From NCBI GenBank assembly GCA_964403885.1, contig CAYOHY010000001.1, forward strand, positions 1 through 64,000: a stretch of DNA of 64,000 nucleotides, given 5' to 3'. The stretch is from CAYOHY01 sp964403885 (GTDB taxonomy: Bacteria > Actinomycetota > Coriobacteriia > Anaerosomatales > PHET01). How positions within the stretch are numbered: the first letter of the stretch is position 1; every line of letters starts with the position of its first letter. The position numbers were made by a program, and so were the translations under genes. Shown here one piece after another: positions 16,713-26,288 of the stretch. Under the pieces are notes generated by a model, which had not been told where the DNA came from, searched no databases, and saw only the letters and a list, made by a program, of their open reading frames with translations.

Positions 16713-18683
16713 ATGACCGCGAGCGTGGATCCCGAGCGTATCCTCGACAGAATCGACGCCCCGTGCGACGTGAAGGCCCTCGACGCCGAGCAGCTCGAGA
16801 CCCTCGCTGCTGAGATCAGGTCAGAGCTCATCGAGACCGTCTCGGCCACCGGCGGCCACCTCGCTCCCAATCTGGGCGTCGTGGAGCTCACCTTGGGTAT
16901 CCATCGGGCGCTCGAGTGCCCCGGCGACCGCATCATCTTCGACGTGGGTCACCAGAGCTACGTTCACAAGCTGCTCACCGGCCGCAGGGAGCGCTTCGGC
17001 ACTTTGCGACAGTACGGCGGGGTGTGCGGCTTCCCCAAGCGTAGCGAGTCGCCCTACGACAGCTTCGACGCGGGGCACGCTTCAGACTCGCTGTCGGTGG
17101 GACTCGGCATGGCTCTCGCGCGCGACGCGCGTGGCGGCGACGAGACCGTGTTGGTCGTCATCGGCGACGGATCGATGACGGGCGGCATGGCGTTCGAGGC
17201 GCTCAACCACATCGGTCACCTGGGCACGCGCATCGTGATCGTGCTCAACGACAACGAGATGTCGATCTCAGAGAACGTGGGCGCGCTGGCGAGCTACCTC
17301 GCCCGCGTCCGTCTCGATCCGCGCTACCAGCGCCTGCGCGACGGTGTGGAGTCGCGACTGGCCACCACGTCGCTTGGCAAGGGAATGGTCGACGCCGGCG
17401 AGGCGGTCAAGGAGTCGTTCAAGCAGCTGCTCCTCAAGCCCGGCATGCTCTTCGAGGAGCTGGGTCTCAAGTACGTGGGCCCCATCGACGGACACGATGT
17501 CGAGCAGGTGGAGACCGCCGTGGCGCGTGCCCGGACAGTCGACGGCCCTGTGATCATCCACGCCGTGACGCGCAAGGGCGCGGGCTACGAGCATGCGGAG
17601 CGCAAGCCGGATGCATTCCACGGTATCGGTCCGTTCTCGGTGGAGACCGGCAAGGCAAACGGCTCCGGCGGCGCGATCAGCTACACCGAGGCGTTCTCCC
17701 GCGCACTGATCGCCGAGGCCGAGGTCGATGAGCGCATCGTGGCCATCACCGCCGCGATGCCGTCAGGCACGGGGCTCGACAAGTTCGCCGAGAAGTTCCC
17801 TCACCGCCTCTACGACGTGGGTATCGCCGAGGAGCACGCGGTGGGACTTGCCGCCGGCATGGCGCTGGGCGGCCGCGTGCCCGTGGTTGCCGTCTACTCG
17901 ACGTTCATGCAGCGCGCCTACGACCAGTTGATCATGGACGTCGCGTTGCAGAACCTGCACGTGGTGTTCTGTCTCGACCGCGCCGGACTGGTGGGGGAGG
18001 ACGGGCCCACGCACCACGGTGTGTTCGACCTGACCTATCTGCGCTCCATTCCCAACATGAGTGTGCTCGCGCCGGCCGATGAGAACGAGCTCGCCGATGC
18101 CTTGCACACAGCGCTTGCGGCTGACGGTCCCGTCGCGATCCGCTATCCGCGAGGCTCGGGCCGGGGTTTGCAGCCGCGTGAACGCGAGATCTGGGAACCC
18201 GGCAAGGCCGAGGTGCGTTCCGAGGGCTCCGACGTCGCCTTGATGGCGGTCGGTCGGATGGTCGCGGTCGCGGAGGGCGCTGCTGCGCTGCTCGCCGAAC
18301 AAGGCATAGCGGCCAGTGTTGTGAACGCGCGATGGGTCAAGCCGCTCGATCTCGAGGCGGTGTCGGCCGCGGCTCGGACGCATCGGCTCATCGTGACGGT
18401 GGAGGAGAACACGGGTATCGGCGGCTACGGCAGCGCTGTGTGTGAGGCGCTCACCGACCTTGGAATCGAGATGCCGGTGCTGCGTCTCGCGGTCCCGGAC
18501 TGCTTCGTCACTCACGGCGCCATGGCGCGTCTTCTTTCGGATGTGGGGCTGACGCCCGAAGCGGTGGCTGGTGCCGTCGCCGGTCGGTTGCGTGATCTTC
18601 CCCCCGTCTCACGTCACCCCGAAGTCACTGCGACGGACGCGAGGACCGATGACCAAGCGCCGCATCGACGCAACGCTCGTTGA
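16713..18683 (+). CDS. dxs: 1-deoxy-D-xylulose-5-phosphate synthase
   Basis: Thiamine-diphosphate enzyme of about 656 aa catalysing pyruvate + glyceraldehyde 3-phosphate to DXP, the first MEP isoprenoid step. Seen: TGGHLAPNLGVVELT and DVGHQSYVHKLLTGR, the ThDP/Mg motif GDGSMTGGMAFEALN with downstream NDN, the DRAG-type segment LDRAGLVGEDGPTHHG, and EEHAVGLAAGM. ATG at 16713 is chosen because conserved sequence begins soon after; its GGAG is too close, so GTG at 16725 or a leaderless GTG at 16680 remain possible. It overlaps tlyA by 35 bases. Confidence 0.92.
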   Translation: MTASVDPERILDRIDAPCDVKALDAEQLETLAAEIRSELIETVSATGGHLAPNLGVVELTLGIHRALECPGDRIIFDVGHQSYVHKLLTGRRERFGTLRQYGGVCGFPKRSESPYDSFDAGHASDSLSVGLGMALARDARGGDETVLVVIGDGSMTGGMAFEALNHIGHLGTRIVIVLNDNEMSISENVGALASYLARVRLDPRYQRLRDGVESRLATTSLGKGMVDAGEAVKESFKQLLLKPGMLFEELGLKYVGPIDGHDVEQVETAVARARTVDGPVIIHAVTRKGAGYEHAERKPDAFHGIGPFSVETGKANGSGGAISYTEAFSRALIAEAEVDERIVAITAAMPSGTGLDKFAEKFPHRLYDVGIAEEHAVGLAAGMALGGRVPVVAVYSTFMQRAYDQLIMDVALQNLHVVFCLDRAGLVGEDGPTHHGVFDLTYLRSIPNMSVLAPADENELADALHTALAADGPVAIRYPRGSGRGLQPREREIWEPGKAEVRSEGSDVALMAVGRMVAVAEGAAALLAEQGIAASVVNARWVKPLDLEAVSAAARTHRLIVTVEENTGIGGYGSAVCEALTDLGIEMPVLRLAVPDCFVTHGAMARLLSDVGLTPEAVAGAVAGRLRDLPPVSRHPEVTATDARTDDQAPHRRNAR

Positions 18684-19443
18684 TAGAGGCCTGTTCCCTT
18701 CTCGGGAGCAGGCGCGCGCCGCCGTGCTGGCAGGCGAGGTCAGGGTCAGGGGCGAGGTGGTCCGCAAGGCCGGTGAGATGGTGGCCGAGGACGCCGTGAT
18801 CGAGGTCGCCGAGCGCCGCCGCTTCGTGTCTCGTGGCGGCGACAAGCTCGCCGGGGCGCTCGAAGTGTTCGAGGTGCCGATTGCCGGGCGCAGGGTGGTC
18901 GACGTCGGTGCGAGCACCGGAGGGTTCACCGACTGCGTGCTCCAGTCGGGCGCTGCAAGCGTGGTGGCCGTTGACGTGGGCTATGGTCAGCTCGCATGGA
19001 GCCTGCGCACCGATGAGCGCGTCACGGTCTACGAGCGGACCAACATCCGCACGGCGATCCCGGAGGAGTTGGGCGCCCCGTTCGATCTGGTGGTGACCGA
19101 CGTCTCGTTCATATCGCTCAAGACCGTGCTTCCGCACCTGGTCGCGCTCATGGGGGAAGGCTCGGATCTCGTCGCGCTGGTAAAGCCCCAGTTCGAAGTT
19201 GGTAAGGGGCGCGTGGGAAAACGGGGTGTGGTCAAGGATGCGGGCGCGCACGTCGACGCCCTGCAGTCCGCGGTCGATGCGGCGGCGGAGATGGGACTCA
19301 CCGTGAGAGGACTGAGCTTTTCGCCCATCAAGGGTCCCGAGGGCAACATCGAGTTCTGGATATGGGCCGCTCGGGGCGGAGAGCCCACGTCGGCGACCGC
19401 GCTCAGCGTGGTCGAGGCCGCCCATCAGGCACTGGGAGGATAG
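18649..19443 (+). CDS. tlyA: TlyA family rRNA 2'-O-methyltransferase
   Basis: Protein of 264 aa with an N-terminal S4 RNA-binding domain (RIDATLVDRGLFPSREQARAAVLAG, residues about 4-60) and an FtsJ-like methyltransferase domain (RRVVDVGASTGGFTDCVLQ as SAM motif I, VVTDVSFISL as the catalytic-region motif). Family members methylate ribose 2'-OH of cytidines in 16S and 23S rRNA, although often annotated as hemolysins. The ATG lies within the 3' end of dxs; the order dxs-tlyA-nadK-recN resembles Bacillota. Confidence 0.9.
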   Translation: MTKRRIDATLVDRGLFPSREQARAAVLAGEVRVRGEVVRKAGEMVAEDAVIEVAERRRFVSRGGDKLAGALEVFEVPIAGRRVVDVGASTGGFTDCVLQSGAASVVAVDVGYGQLAWSLRTDERVTVYERTNIRTAIPEELGAPFDLVVTDVSFISLKTVLPHLVALMGEGSDLVALVKPQFEVGKGRVGKRGVVKDAGAHVDALQSAVDAAAEMGLTVRGLSFSPIKGPEGNIEFWIWAARGGEPTSATALSVVEAAHQALGG

Positions 19444-19445
19444 GC

Positions 19446-20294
19446 ATGCGCGTACTCATCGTGCCCAACACGGCGAACGCCGAGGCGGTAGCTGCCGCTT
19501 CGGAGCTGGTCGCGTGGTGCTCGGCGCGTGGGCTTGAGCCCGTGCTGGAGGCATCCGACGCCGCGGAGAGCGGACTGGGCGCATGCGCGGTCACCGCTGC
19601 GGACCTGGGTGAGCCGTCGCTCGTGGTGGCTCTGGGTGGCGACGGAACCATCCTCAAGGCGGTCCATCTGCTGGGACCGGTCGAGGCGCCGGTGCTGGGC
19701 GTCAAGTACGGGCGGCTCGGCTTCTTGAGCGGTGCGCGTGCCGAGACCATGCGCGACGCGGTCGAGGCGGCGCTTGCCGGCGATGCCACGATCGAGCGCC
19801 GGACCACCTTGTCCGCCGAGGTTGTGATGGACGGCCGCGTGGTGGGTAGCTACCGCGCGCTCAACGAGGTGGTGCTGTCGCGCGGGGCGTCAGGCCGGGT
19901 GGTGGGCTTCGAGCTTGGTATCGACGGACACTCGGTGTCGCGGATGCGCGCAGACGGGCTCGTGGTCGCGACCGCGACCGGATCGACGGCGTACGCGCTG
20001 TCGGCGGGCGGCCCCATCGTGTCGCCTCAGTTCGGCGGGATGGTGGTCGTTCCGGTGGCGGCCCACACGTTGCAGGCCCGCGCGATCGTGACAGGACCAT
20101 CGGACACCGTCGAGATCACGCTGCCTGAGCCCACACGCGCGGATGCCTGCCTCATCGTCGACGGTGACGTGCGACCGTGCCGGCGCGCCATCGAGCGCGT
20201 CACCGTCACGCGCAGCCCACACGACGTGTCGCTCGTGAAGCTGGGTGGGCGCGACTTCTACGAGACCGTGGCGTCGGAGTTCTTCGGGGGCTAG
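19446..20294 (+). CDS. nadK: NAD kinase
   Basis: Kinase of 282 aa making NADP from NAD. The ATP/NAD motif GGDGTIL lies at residues 64-70, followed by GVKYGRLGFLSG, NEVVLSRGASGRV and the glycine-rich TATGSTAYALSAGGPIV. The ATG starts two bases after the tlyA stop. The LGFLSG segment is normally LGFLT/A, a minor variation. Confidence 0.93.
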   Translation: MRVLIVPNTANAEAVAAASELVAWCSARGLEPVLEASDAAESGLGACAVTAADLGEPSLVVALGGDGTILKAVHLLGPVEAPVLGVKYGRLGFLSGARAETMRDAVEAALAGDATIERRTTLSAEVVMDGRVVGSYRALNEVVLSRGASGRVVGFELGIDGHSVSRMRADGLVVATATGSTAYALSAGGPIVSPQFGGMVVVPVAAHTLQARAIVTGPSDTVEITLPEPTRADACLIVDGDVRPCRRAIERVTVTRSPHDVSLVKLGGRDFYETVASEFFGG

Positions 20295-20296
20295 GG

Positions 20297-21934
20297 ATGC
20301 TCGAGGAGATCCACGTACGCGACCTCGCGCTCATCGAGGAGTCATGGCTCGAGTTCGGTCCCGGGATGACCGTGCTGACGGGCGAGACCGGCGCCGGCAA
20401 GACGGCGCTGTTGGGCGCGCTCAAGTTGCTGCTCGGCGAGAGGGCCGACTCGGCGTCGGTGCGTGCCGGGGCGGCCGAGGCGCTCGTGGAGGGCCGATTC
20501 CGGTCTGAGGGTACCGAGATGGTCGTGAAGAGGCGCGTGTCAGCTGATGGCCGCAGCCGATGCGTGCTCGATGGCGAGATGGCAACCGTCGGCACGCTTG
20601 CCCAGCGAGTCGGCCCCCTGGTCGACCTTCACGGTCAACACGAGCACCAGGCGCTGCTCAGCCCCGCCTCTCACGTGCAGTACCTGGATGCATGGGCGGG
20701 GGTGCGCGTGAGCGCGCTGAGCGCTGACTATCGTGACGCGCTCGCCTCCTTCCGAGACGCCCGTGAGCGTCTTGCGGAGTATCGCGCTCAGCTCGACCAG
20801 GCGGCCCACGACGCTGACTACCTGCGATTCGTCGCAGATGAGATCGCCAAGGTGGATCCGCAAGAGGGTGAGGACGCGGCCCTCGAGGCACGGCTTCCCG
20901 CGCTTGTGCACGCCGAGAGGCTGAGCGCCGCGGCGTCGGAGGCTGCCCGTCTCCTGCGTGGCGAAGGTGGGGCATCCGACCATGTGGCACAGGCCCAAGC
21001 GGCGCTGTCGCGCGTGACCGGGATCGACCCGGGCCTGGACGCGATCGGTGACAGGCTCGCCGAGGTCTATGCGCTCGTGGACGACGTAGGCGCCGCAGCG
21101 CGAGCGTATCGTGACTCCGTTGAGCACGACCCTGCCGCGATGGACGCTGTCCAGAGCCGGCTCTCGGAGCTCACAGGGCTGATGCGCAAGCATGGCCCCA
21201 CCCTCGATGCCGTGCTCGCCCGACGAGATGAGATCGCGCAGTCACTCGGTGCGCTGGAGACCGGTGAAGACGAGCTGAACAGTCGCACGGCGGCGCTTGC
21301 CGAAAGCGAGACACGACTTCGGGACGCGGCTCGAGAACTTGACGCCGCACGCGTCGCAGCCGCACCCGGGTTCGTCGGGGCCTTGCAGGGCGCCACCGCC
21401 GACCTCGCCATGGAGGGTGCGCGGTTCGAGGTCAGCTTCGTCGAGCTCGACTTCGACGCATGGAACTCAGCTGGTCCGTCGCGAGTCGAGTTCCTCTATG
21501 CGCCCGCCGCGGCACAGCCTGCCAGGCCGCTCGCCCGCATCGCGTCGGGTGGCGAGCTCTCGCGAGTGATGCTGGCGCTCAAGGGTACGCTGGGAGCGGC
21601 CGACGACGTGGAGACTCTGGTGTTCGACGAGATCGACGCCGGCATCGGAGGTGCGACCGCATCGTCGGTGGGACGGCGCCTGGCCGAGCTCGCTCGCACA
21701 CATCAAGTGATCGTGGTGACCCACCTCGCCCAGGTCGCTGTGTTCGCCGATGCACACTTGGTCGTGAGAAAGACCGTGGTAGGTGACCAAGCTTCGACGG
21801 ACGTCTCTGTCGTCAGCGGTGATGAGCGCCTGGCTGAGGTCGCCCGCATGTTGTCGGGCAGCGACTCAGAGGCGAGCCGCGCTCATGCGCGGGAGCTGGT
21901 TTCCGCCGCACGTGATGCGGTAACAGCACTCTGA
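20297..21934 (+). CDS. recN: DNA repair protein RecN
   Basis: SMC-like ATPase of 545 aa acting in double-strand break repair. The N-terminal half-domain carries Walker A GETGAGKT (residues 29-36) and the Q-loop region LVDLHGQHEHQALL. The middle ~250 residues are helical and form the short coiled coil. The C-terminal half has the ABC signature IASGGELSRVMLALK and Walker B TLVFDEIDAGIGG, then VTHLAQVA. It starts two bases after nadK and ends the operon begun upstream. Confidence 0.95.
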   Translation: MLEEIHVRDLALIEESWLEFGPGMTVLTGETGAGKTALLGALKLLLGERADSASVRAGAAEALVEGRFRSEGTEMVVKRRVSADGRSRCVLDGEMATVGTLAQRVGPLVDLHGQHEHQALLSPASHVQYLDAWAGVRVSALSADYRDALASFRDARERLAEYRAQLDQAAHDADYLRFVADEIAKVDPQEGEDAALEARLPALVHAERLSAAASEAARLLRGEGGASDHVAQAQAALSRVTGIDPGLDAIGDRLAEVYALVDDVGAAARAYRDSVEHDPAAMDAVQSRLSELTGLMRKHGPTLDAVLARRDEIAQSLGALETGEDELNSRTAALAESETRLRDAARELDAARVAAAPGFVGALQGATADLAMEGARFEVSFVELDFDAWNSAGPSRVEFLYAPAAAQPARPLARIASGGELSRVMLALKGTLGAADDVETLVFDEIDAGIGGATASSVGRRLAELARTHQVIVVTHLAQVAVFADAHLVVRKTVVGDQASTDVSVVSGDERLAEVARMLSGSDSEASRAHARELVSAARDAVTAL

Positions 21935-22043
21935 CGGTCCCTTGCCACGGCGGGTCGGGCGGGCGGGGCGTCGTGGTAGGATACGCCGCAGGCGTGAGCC
22001 GGGTATCGCCCGATCGAGCACGCACATCCGACCCGGGAGCAGT

Positions 22044-23171
22044 ATGCGTCACCAGGGCATCGCCAAGCTGGATAAGCGCACCAAAGACCTCGTGAAGCGT
22101 CTCGGTTCCGAAGATGTGGCCGTCATCGACCACATCGATATGGACCGGGTCAGCGCCGAGGCGCTGCTCGCTACCGGGGTCGAGGTCGTCGTGAACGCGG
22201 CGCCGTCGATATCGGGGGCCTATCCCAACGTCGGGCCGCTGTTGCTCACGCGTGGGGGAGTGACCCTGGTCGACCAGGTCGGCCCCGAGATCTTCGACTG
22301 CATCAAAGAGGGCGAGTCGATAGAGGTCGTAGGCGACGAGATCCTTCGCAACGGTGTCGTGTGCGCCCGCGGAACTCGTCTGTCGGTCAAGTCGGTCGAG
22401 GACAAGATGGAGGCTGCGAAGGCGGGCCTCGGCGAGCAGCTCGACAGGTTCGCCCGCAACACCATCGAGTACCTTGAGCGCGAGCGTGCGATCCTCACCG
22501 ACGAGACCTGGGTGCCATCCGTCACGACCGATATCCACGGACGTCACGTGCTGGTGGTGGTGCGGGGCTACGACTTCAAAGACGACCTCGTCGCCCTCAC
22601 TCCCTACATCCGTGAGTTCCGCCCGGTTCTCGTAGGTGTCGACGGCGGCGCTGACGCGATCATGGAGGTGGGCTTCAAGCCCGACATCATCGTGGGCGAC
22701 ATGGACTCGGTGACCGACGAGGCGCTCAAGAGCGGTGCGGAGCTGATCGTTCATGCGTACGCCGATGGTCGCGCGCCCGGCATGGAGCGGCTCGAGCAGT
22801 TGGGTGTCGCGCAGGGCGCACACACTTGGCCGCTCACCGCAACGAGCGAGGACCTCGCGCTTCTGCTGGCGTGGGAGTCCGGGGCGGACCTCATCGTGGC
22901 CTTGGGCACGCACGCAAACCTGGTCGAGTACCTCGACAAGGGCCGCAAGGGTATGGCGTCCACGTTCCTGGTTCGCCTCAAGGTCGGCCCCAAGCTCGTC
23001 GACGCCAAAGGCGTGAACAAGCTCTACCGCGCAACCGTGGGCCCGTCCCATCTGATGATGCTCGTCGGCGCTGCCCTTGCGGTCGTGACCGCGGTGCTCC
23101 TCATCTCTCCGATGGTTCGCGAGTTCCTCGAGCTCATCATTCTCAGCGTCCGCGCTTCACTGGGCTTCTAG
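22044..23171 (+). CDS. steA: Cytokinetic ring protein SteA (thiamin pyrophosphokinase-like fold)
   Basis: Protein of 375 aa. SteA localises to the division ring in Corynebacterium and, with SteB, influences cell separation. The middle of the protein contains VGVDGGADAIMEVGFKPD and IIVGDMDS, the motif pair of thiamin pyrophosphokinases, suggesting a nucleotide-binding fold. A hydrophobic helix near the C-terminus (LMMLVGAALAVVTAVLLI) anchors it in the membrane. GGGAG (22035-22039) precedes the ATG. It is followed 16 bases later by a SteB-like gene. Confidence 0.85.
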   Translation: MRHQGIAKLDKRTKDLVKRLGSEDVAVIDHIDMDRVSAEALLATGVEVVVNAAPSISGAYPNVGPLLLTRGGVTLVDQVGPEIFDCIKEGESIEVVGDEILRNGVVCARGTRLSVKSVEDKMEAAKAGLGEQLDRFARNTIEYLERERAILTDETWVPSVTTDIHGRHVLVVVRGYDFKDDLVALTPYIREFRPVLVGVDGGADAIMEVGFKPDIIVGDMDSVTDEALKSGAELIVHAYADGRAPGMERLEQLGVAQGAHTWPLTATSEDLALLLAWESGADLIVALGTHANLVEYLDKGRKGMASTFLVRLKVGPKLVDAKGVNKLYRATVGPSHLMMLVGAALAVVTAVLLISPMVREFLELIILSVRASLGF

Positions 23172-23187
23172 CCCGAAGGGAATCGGT

Positions 23188-24033
23188 ATGTACAACCTCC
23201 GCTACCACATCGCCTCGCTCGTCGCAGTGTTCCTCGCGCTTGCGCTGGGTCTCATCCTCGGTGGTCTTGTCGTGCAGCGAGGCACCGTCGATCGTCAGCA
23301 AGGCGCTCTTGTCGAGGGGCTGCGCAAGGAGTTCAAGGACCTGAGGACGGAGAACGACGACCTGTCCGCGAGCAACGAGCTGCTGTCGGCTCACTCGGCC
23401 GCGATGACCGAGGCCTGGTCGGCGGATCGTCTCGTGGGCAAGACCATCGTGGTGCTGACGGGCTCAGGGCGCAACGACGGGCTTGGTGCGGCACAAGACG
23501 CGATCAAGTCCGCCGGCGGAGCGGTGGTCACGGTGACCATGTTGAAGTCCGACCTCGGCCTCGACGATGAGGGACTGCGCTCGTTGGTCGCGTCAGGTGA
23601 TGCGAAGACCACAGAGCTCGTGTCGAGTGTCGCCGCCTCGCTCGCGGCCGAGTGGAGCGCACCGGCTCAGCAGCGTCCGGTCACCGATGCGCTGGTCGAG
23701 GCAGGCGCCATCAGCGTGAAGGGTCTCGACCCGGGCGTGGCGGTAGCGGGTCTCGTGGACATCGCGTCGATCGGCACGAGTGCGGATCCCGTGGCCCTCG
23801 CGATCGCTTCGGCGATGTCGGCCAACGATGTCGTGGCGATGGGCGCACAGACGCTGTCACGCGACACCGGCGTGGCCGCTTCGGCAGATGAACGTGGCCT
23901 CGCCGCGTTCGACACGCTGGGAAGCCCGGTGGGGGACTATACGCTGGTCGCGCTGCTCACGGGCGCGAAGTCGGGCTACTACGGCGTCGGCGACGGCGTC
24001 GAGGCACCGTTTCCCGCAGTGCCCGAGAAGTAG
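23188..24033 (+). CDS. steB: SteB/MctB family membrane protein
   Basis: Protein of 281 aa of the MctB ('copper transporter') family, here paired with SteA. It has one N-terminal transmembrane helix (IASLVAVFLALALGLILGGLVV), then a coiled coil (about residues 32-75, LRKEFKDLRTENDDLSASNE) and an extracytoplasmic domain beginning GKTIVVLTGSGRNDG. In Corynebacterium the SteA/SteB pair works in the cell-separation pathway; a copper role is only an old family label. Its stop abuts the stop of the convergent glycosyltransferase gene without any spacer. Confidence 0.8.
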   Translation: MYNLRYHIASLVAVFLALALGLILGGLVVQRGTVDRQQGALVEGLRKEFKDLRTENDDLSASNELLSAHSAAMTEAWSADRLVGKTIVVLTGSGRNDGLGAAQDAIKSAGGAVVTVTMLKSDLGLDDEGLRSLVASGDAKTTELVSSVAASLAAEWSAPAQQRPVTDALVEAGAISVKGLDPGVAVAGLVDIASIGTSADPVALAIASAMSANDVVAMGAQTLSRDTGVAASADERGLAAFDTLGSPVGDYTLVALLTGAKSGYYGVGDGVEAPFPAVPEK

Positions 24034-24711
24034 CTAGCGGCGTTCGAACGCGAGCGCGATCACGGCGAGCGCGACGTGGACGAACTGTCGTCCGCGGTGC
24101 ACGAACCCCTTGAGGTCACGCCCGGTGGCGGCGTGTGTCATCGTGGTGGGTACCTCGACGATGCGCAGTCCCTTGCGAAGGGCCCTCACCGACAAGGCGA
24201 CCTCCACGCCGTAGCCGGTAGCGAACGGGCGCACGACCTCCAGGCACTCGCGTGTCAGCGCACGCTGCCCGGAGAGGGGGGCGTCGGCGACGAAGCCTGA
24301 GCCCATCGTGCGGATCGCCCAGCGCGCGAGCCCCTTCACCAGGCCGAAGCCCGCCTTGCCCGCAGGGCGCGGGAATCCGGCCACCGACATGTCGGCCTCG
24401 CCGGCGAGCACCGGGGCGAGCAGGAGCGCTCCCTGATCGGCGGTGTCGGCTAGGTCGGCGTCGAGCAGGAGCACGATATCGGCGTTCTCCACGCGCATCG
24501 CTCCGGCCTCCAGGGCCGCACCCTTGCCCACGTTGCTCCAGAGACGGACGACCTTGGCGCCAGCCTCCTCGGCGATCTGGGCGGTGTCGTCTTCAGAGGC
24601 GTCGTCAACGACCACGACGCGCGTCACGCCTTGGATGGCGCGGGCCGCTCGGACGGTGGCGTCGATGCGCTCTGCCTCATCGTGGGCGGGGATCAGTACG
24701 GCGATATCCAC
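24034..24711 (-). CDS. Family 2 glycosyltransferase
   Basis: GT-A fold glycosyltransferase of 225 aa. Seen are VLIPAHDEAERIDATVRAA (nucleotide-sugar-binding start), VVVDDASEDDT, and DADLADTAD as the metal-binding DxD region. There are no membrane helices; it probably associates with the membrane peripherally and uses a polyprenyl-phosphate or glycan acceptor. The GTG at 24711 overlaps the murJ stop by one base (TAGTG), so it is coupled to murJ and likely acts in envelope glycan synthesis. The acceptor and sugar are unknown. Confidence 0.8.
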   Translation of the reverse strand: MDIAVLIPAHDEAERIDATVRAARAIQGVTRVVVVDDASEDDTAQIAEEAGAKVVRLWSNVGKGAALEAGAMRVENADIVLLLDADLADTADQGALLLAPVLAGEADMSVAGFPRPAGKAGFGLVKGLARWAIRTMGSGFVADAPLSGQRALTRECLEVVRPFATGYGVEVALSVRALRKGLRIVEVPTTMTHAATGRDLKGFVHRGRQFVHVALAVIALAFERR

Positions 24712-26288
24712 TAAGAGTCCTTCCGGATGCGTCGAGTCAGGCGTCCGAAGACGCGTCCCACGAGTGCGGTCGCGATGCCGATCTCCTCGACGCGCAGGAG
24801 TCGGCCGGCTCCAAAGGCGATGACGAGACCCACGATCCCGCCTACGGTCACCTGTACGAGCGCAGGACCGAATCCCGGTACCGACGGTGCGAGTAGCCCG
24901 GCGACTGCCCAGGCGGCGGCTCCGCCCACGACACTCGCGAAGGACATGCGCACGAAGGTCGATGCGACCCCCGCGACATCGTAGCCGCCGATGCGCGATC
25001 GCAGCAGTGTCGCCAGGGCGACGAAAAGCAGAAGGTAGAAGATTCCGTCGGCGACCGGAATACCGTTGACGCCGAGTCCTGCCCATCCCGCGATGCCCGT
25101 GGACAAGATGACGTAGCCGCCTATCTGGATGGGCGTGAGCACGAGGTTCGCAAGCATCGGCGTGCGGGTGTCCTTGAGCGAGTAGAAGGTGCGCAGCACG
25201 AACATCATCGAGGCGAAGAAGATCAGGCCCAGTGCCCACAGCCTGAGAGCCGAGGCGACGTCGGGGACGTCGGATGCCTTGAAGGCGCCCACGCGATAGA
25301 GCGACACCAGCGGCTCGGCGAGCGCGAACAGCAACGCGGCAGCCGGCATCATGAGCGCGATGGTGGCGCGCAGGCCACGGCTGAAGTGGGTACGCAGCGA
25401 GGCCATGTCCTTCTTGCCGGCCGCGTCCGAGAGCTCGGTGAACACCGCGGTCGCGAGGGCCACGGCCAAGATGCCATAGGGCAGCTGGTAGAACGTCCAC
25501 GCGAACATCAGGATGGCGGGACCGTTGCTGGCCGCGGCGAGCGCCGACGCGTTGCGAAACGACACCGCAACGAGGTTCGTCACCACATAGATCACTGCAG
25601 GTACGGCGAGCTTGAGCATCCGGCGCACCGCCGGGTCGTGGAGCCCGAGCTCGCGGTAGTAGCGGATGCCGCCTTGCATGAGCGAGGGGATCATGACGGC
25701 GAACATGGTGACGACGCCCATCGTCGTACCCACCGCGAGCAGGATCATCGCCGTGGGGCTCGTGGGCATCGCCGCGAACGCCAGCATGGTGGCGATCACG
25801 ACGAGGTTGTTGAACACGGGACCGAGCGAGGTCCACAGGTACTTGCGCTGGGCGTTGAGCAGGCCCTGGATCACCATGCCGCCGCCGTAGACCACCACTT
25901 GGATCGCGAAGAAGCGGAAGAAGAACTCGGCGGCGGTGCGTACCTGCTCAGACGAGCCTTCGGGGAGCCGGAACGTCTGCGTCCAGATGAATGGTGCCGG
26001 GAACAAGGTGCCCACCACCGCGACCACGCCCAAGATGAGCACGAACAGGTTGAAGACGTGGCTCGCGAACCGCCAGGCGTCCTCCTCGGTCCGCTCGGCG
26101 GTGATCTCCATGAACGTCGGGATGAACAGTGACGACAGGATGCCCCCCGCCACGAGCTCGAAGACCATGTTGGGGATGTTGTTCGCGATGCTGTACGACG
26201 ACATGAGGCCGCTCGCGCCCAGTGCGAGCGCGGTCGCCCACATGCGCACGAAGCCCGTGACGCGCGACAGCGTGGTAGCGGTCGACAT
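24711..26288 (-). CDS. murJ: Lipid II flippase MurJ (MviN)
   Basis: Polytopic protein of 525 aa (about 14 helices) of the MOP superfamily, translocating lipid II across the membrane. SRVTGFVRMWATALALGA near the N-terminus and the region FRNASALAAASNGPAILMFA are family-typical. The only ATG in reach (26288) seems too late: the in-frame codons before it encode ARSTALM, which fits the conserved MurJ N-terminus. A GAGGGGA site six bases before an in-frame ATC (26324-26322) might mark the real start. It is co-transcribed with a GT2 gene. Confidence 0.9.
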   Translation of the reverse strand: MSTATTLSRVTGFVRMWATALALGASGLMSSYSIANNIPNMVFELVAGGILSSLFIPTFMEITAERTEEDAWRFASHVFNLFVLILGVVAVVGTLFPAPFIWTQTFRLPEGSSEQVRTAAEFFFRFFAIQVVVYGGGMVIQGLLNAQRKYLWTSLGPVFNNLVVIATMLAFAAMPTSPTAMILLAVGTTMGVVTMFAVMIPSLMQGGIRYYRELGLHDPAVRRMLKLAVPAVIYVVTNLVAVSFRNASALAAASNGPAILMFAWTFYQLPYGILAVALATAVFTELSDAAGKKDMASLRTHFSRGLRATIALMMPAAALLFALAEPLVSLYRVGAFKASDVPDVASALRLWALGLIFFASMMFVLRTFYSLKDTRTPMLANLVLTPIQIGGYVILSTGIAGWAGLGVNGIPVADGIFYLLLFVALATLLRSRIGGYDVAGVASTFVRMSFASVVGGAAAWAVAGLLAPSVPGFGPALVQVTVGGIVGLVIAFGAGRLLRVEEIGIATALVGRVFGRLTRRIRKDS

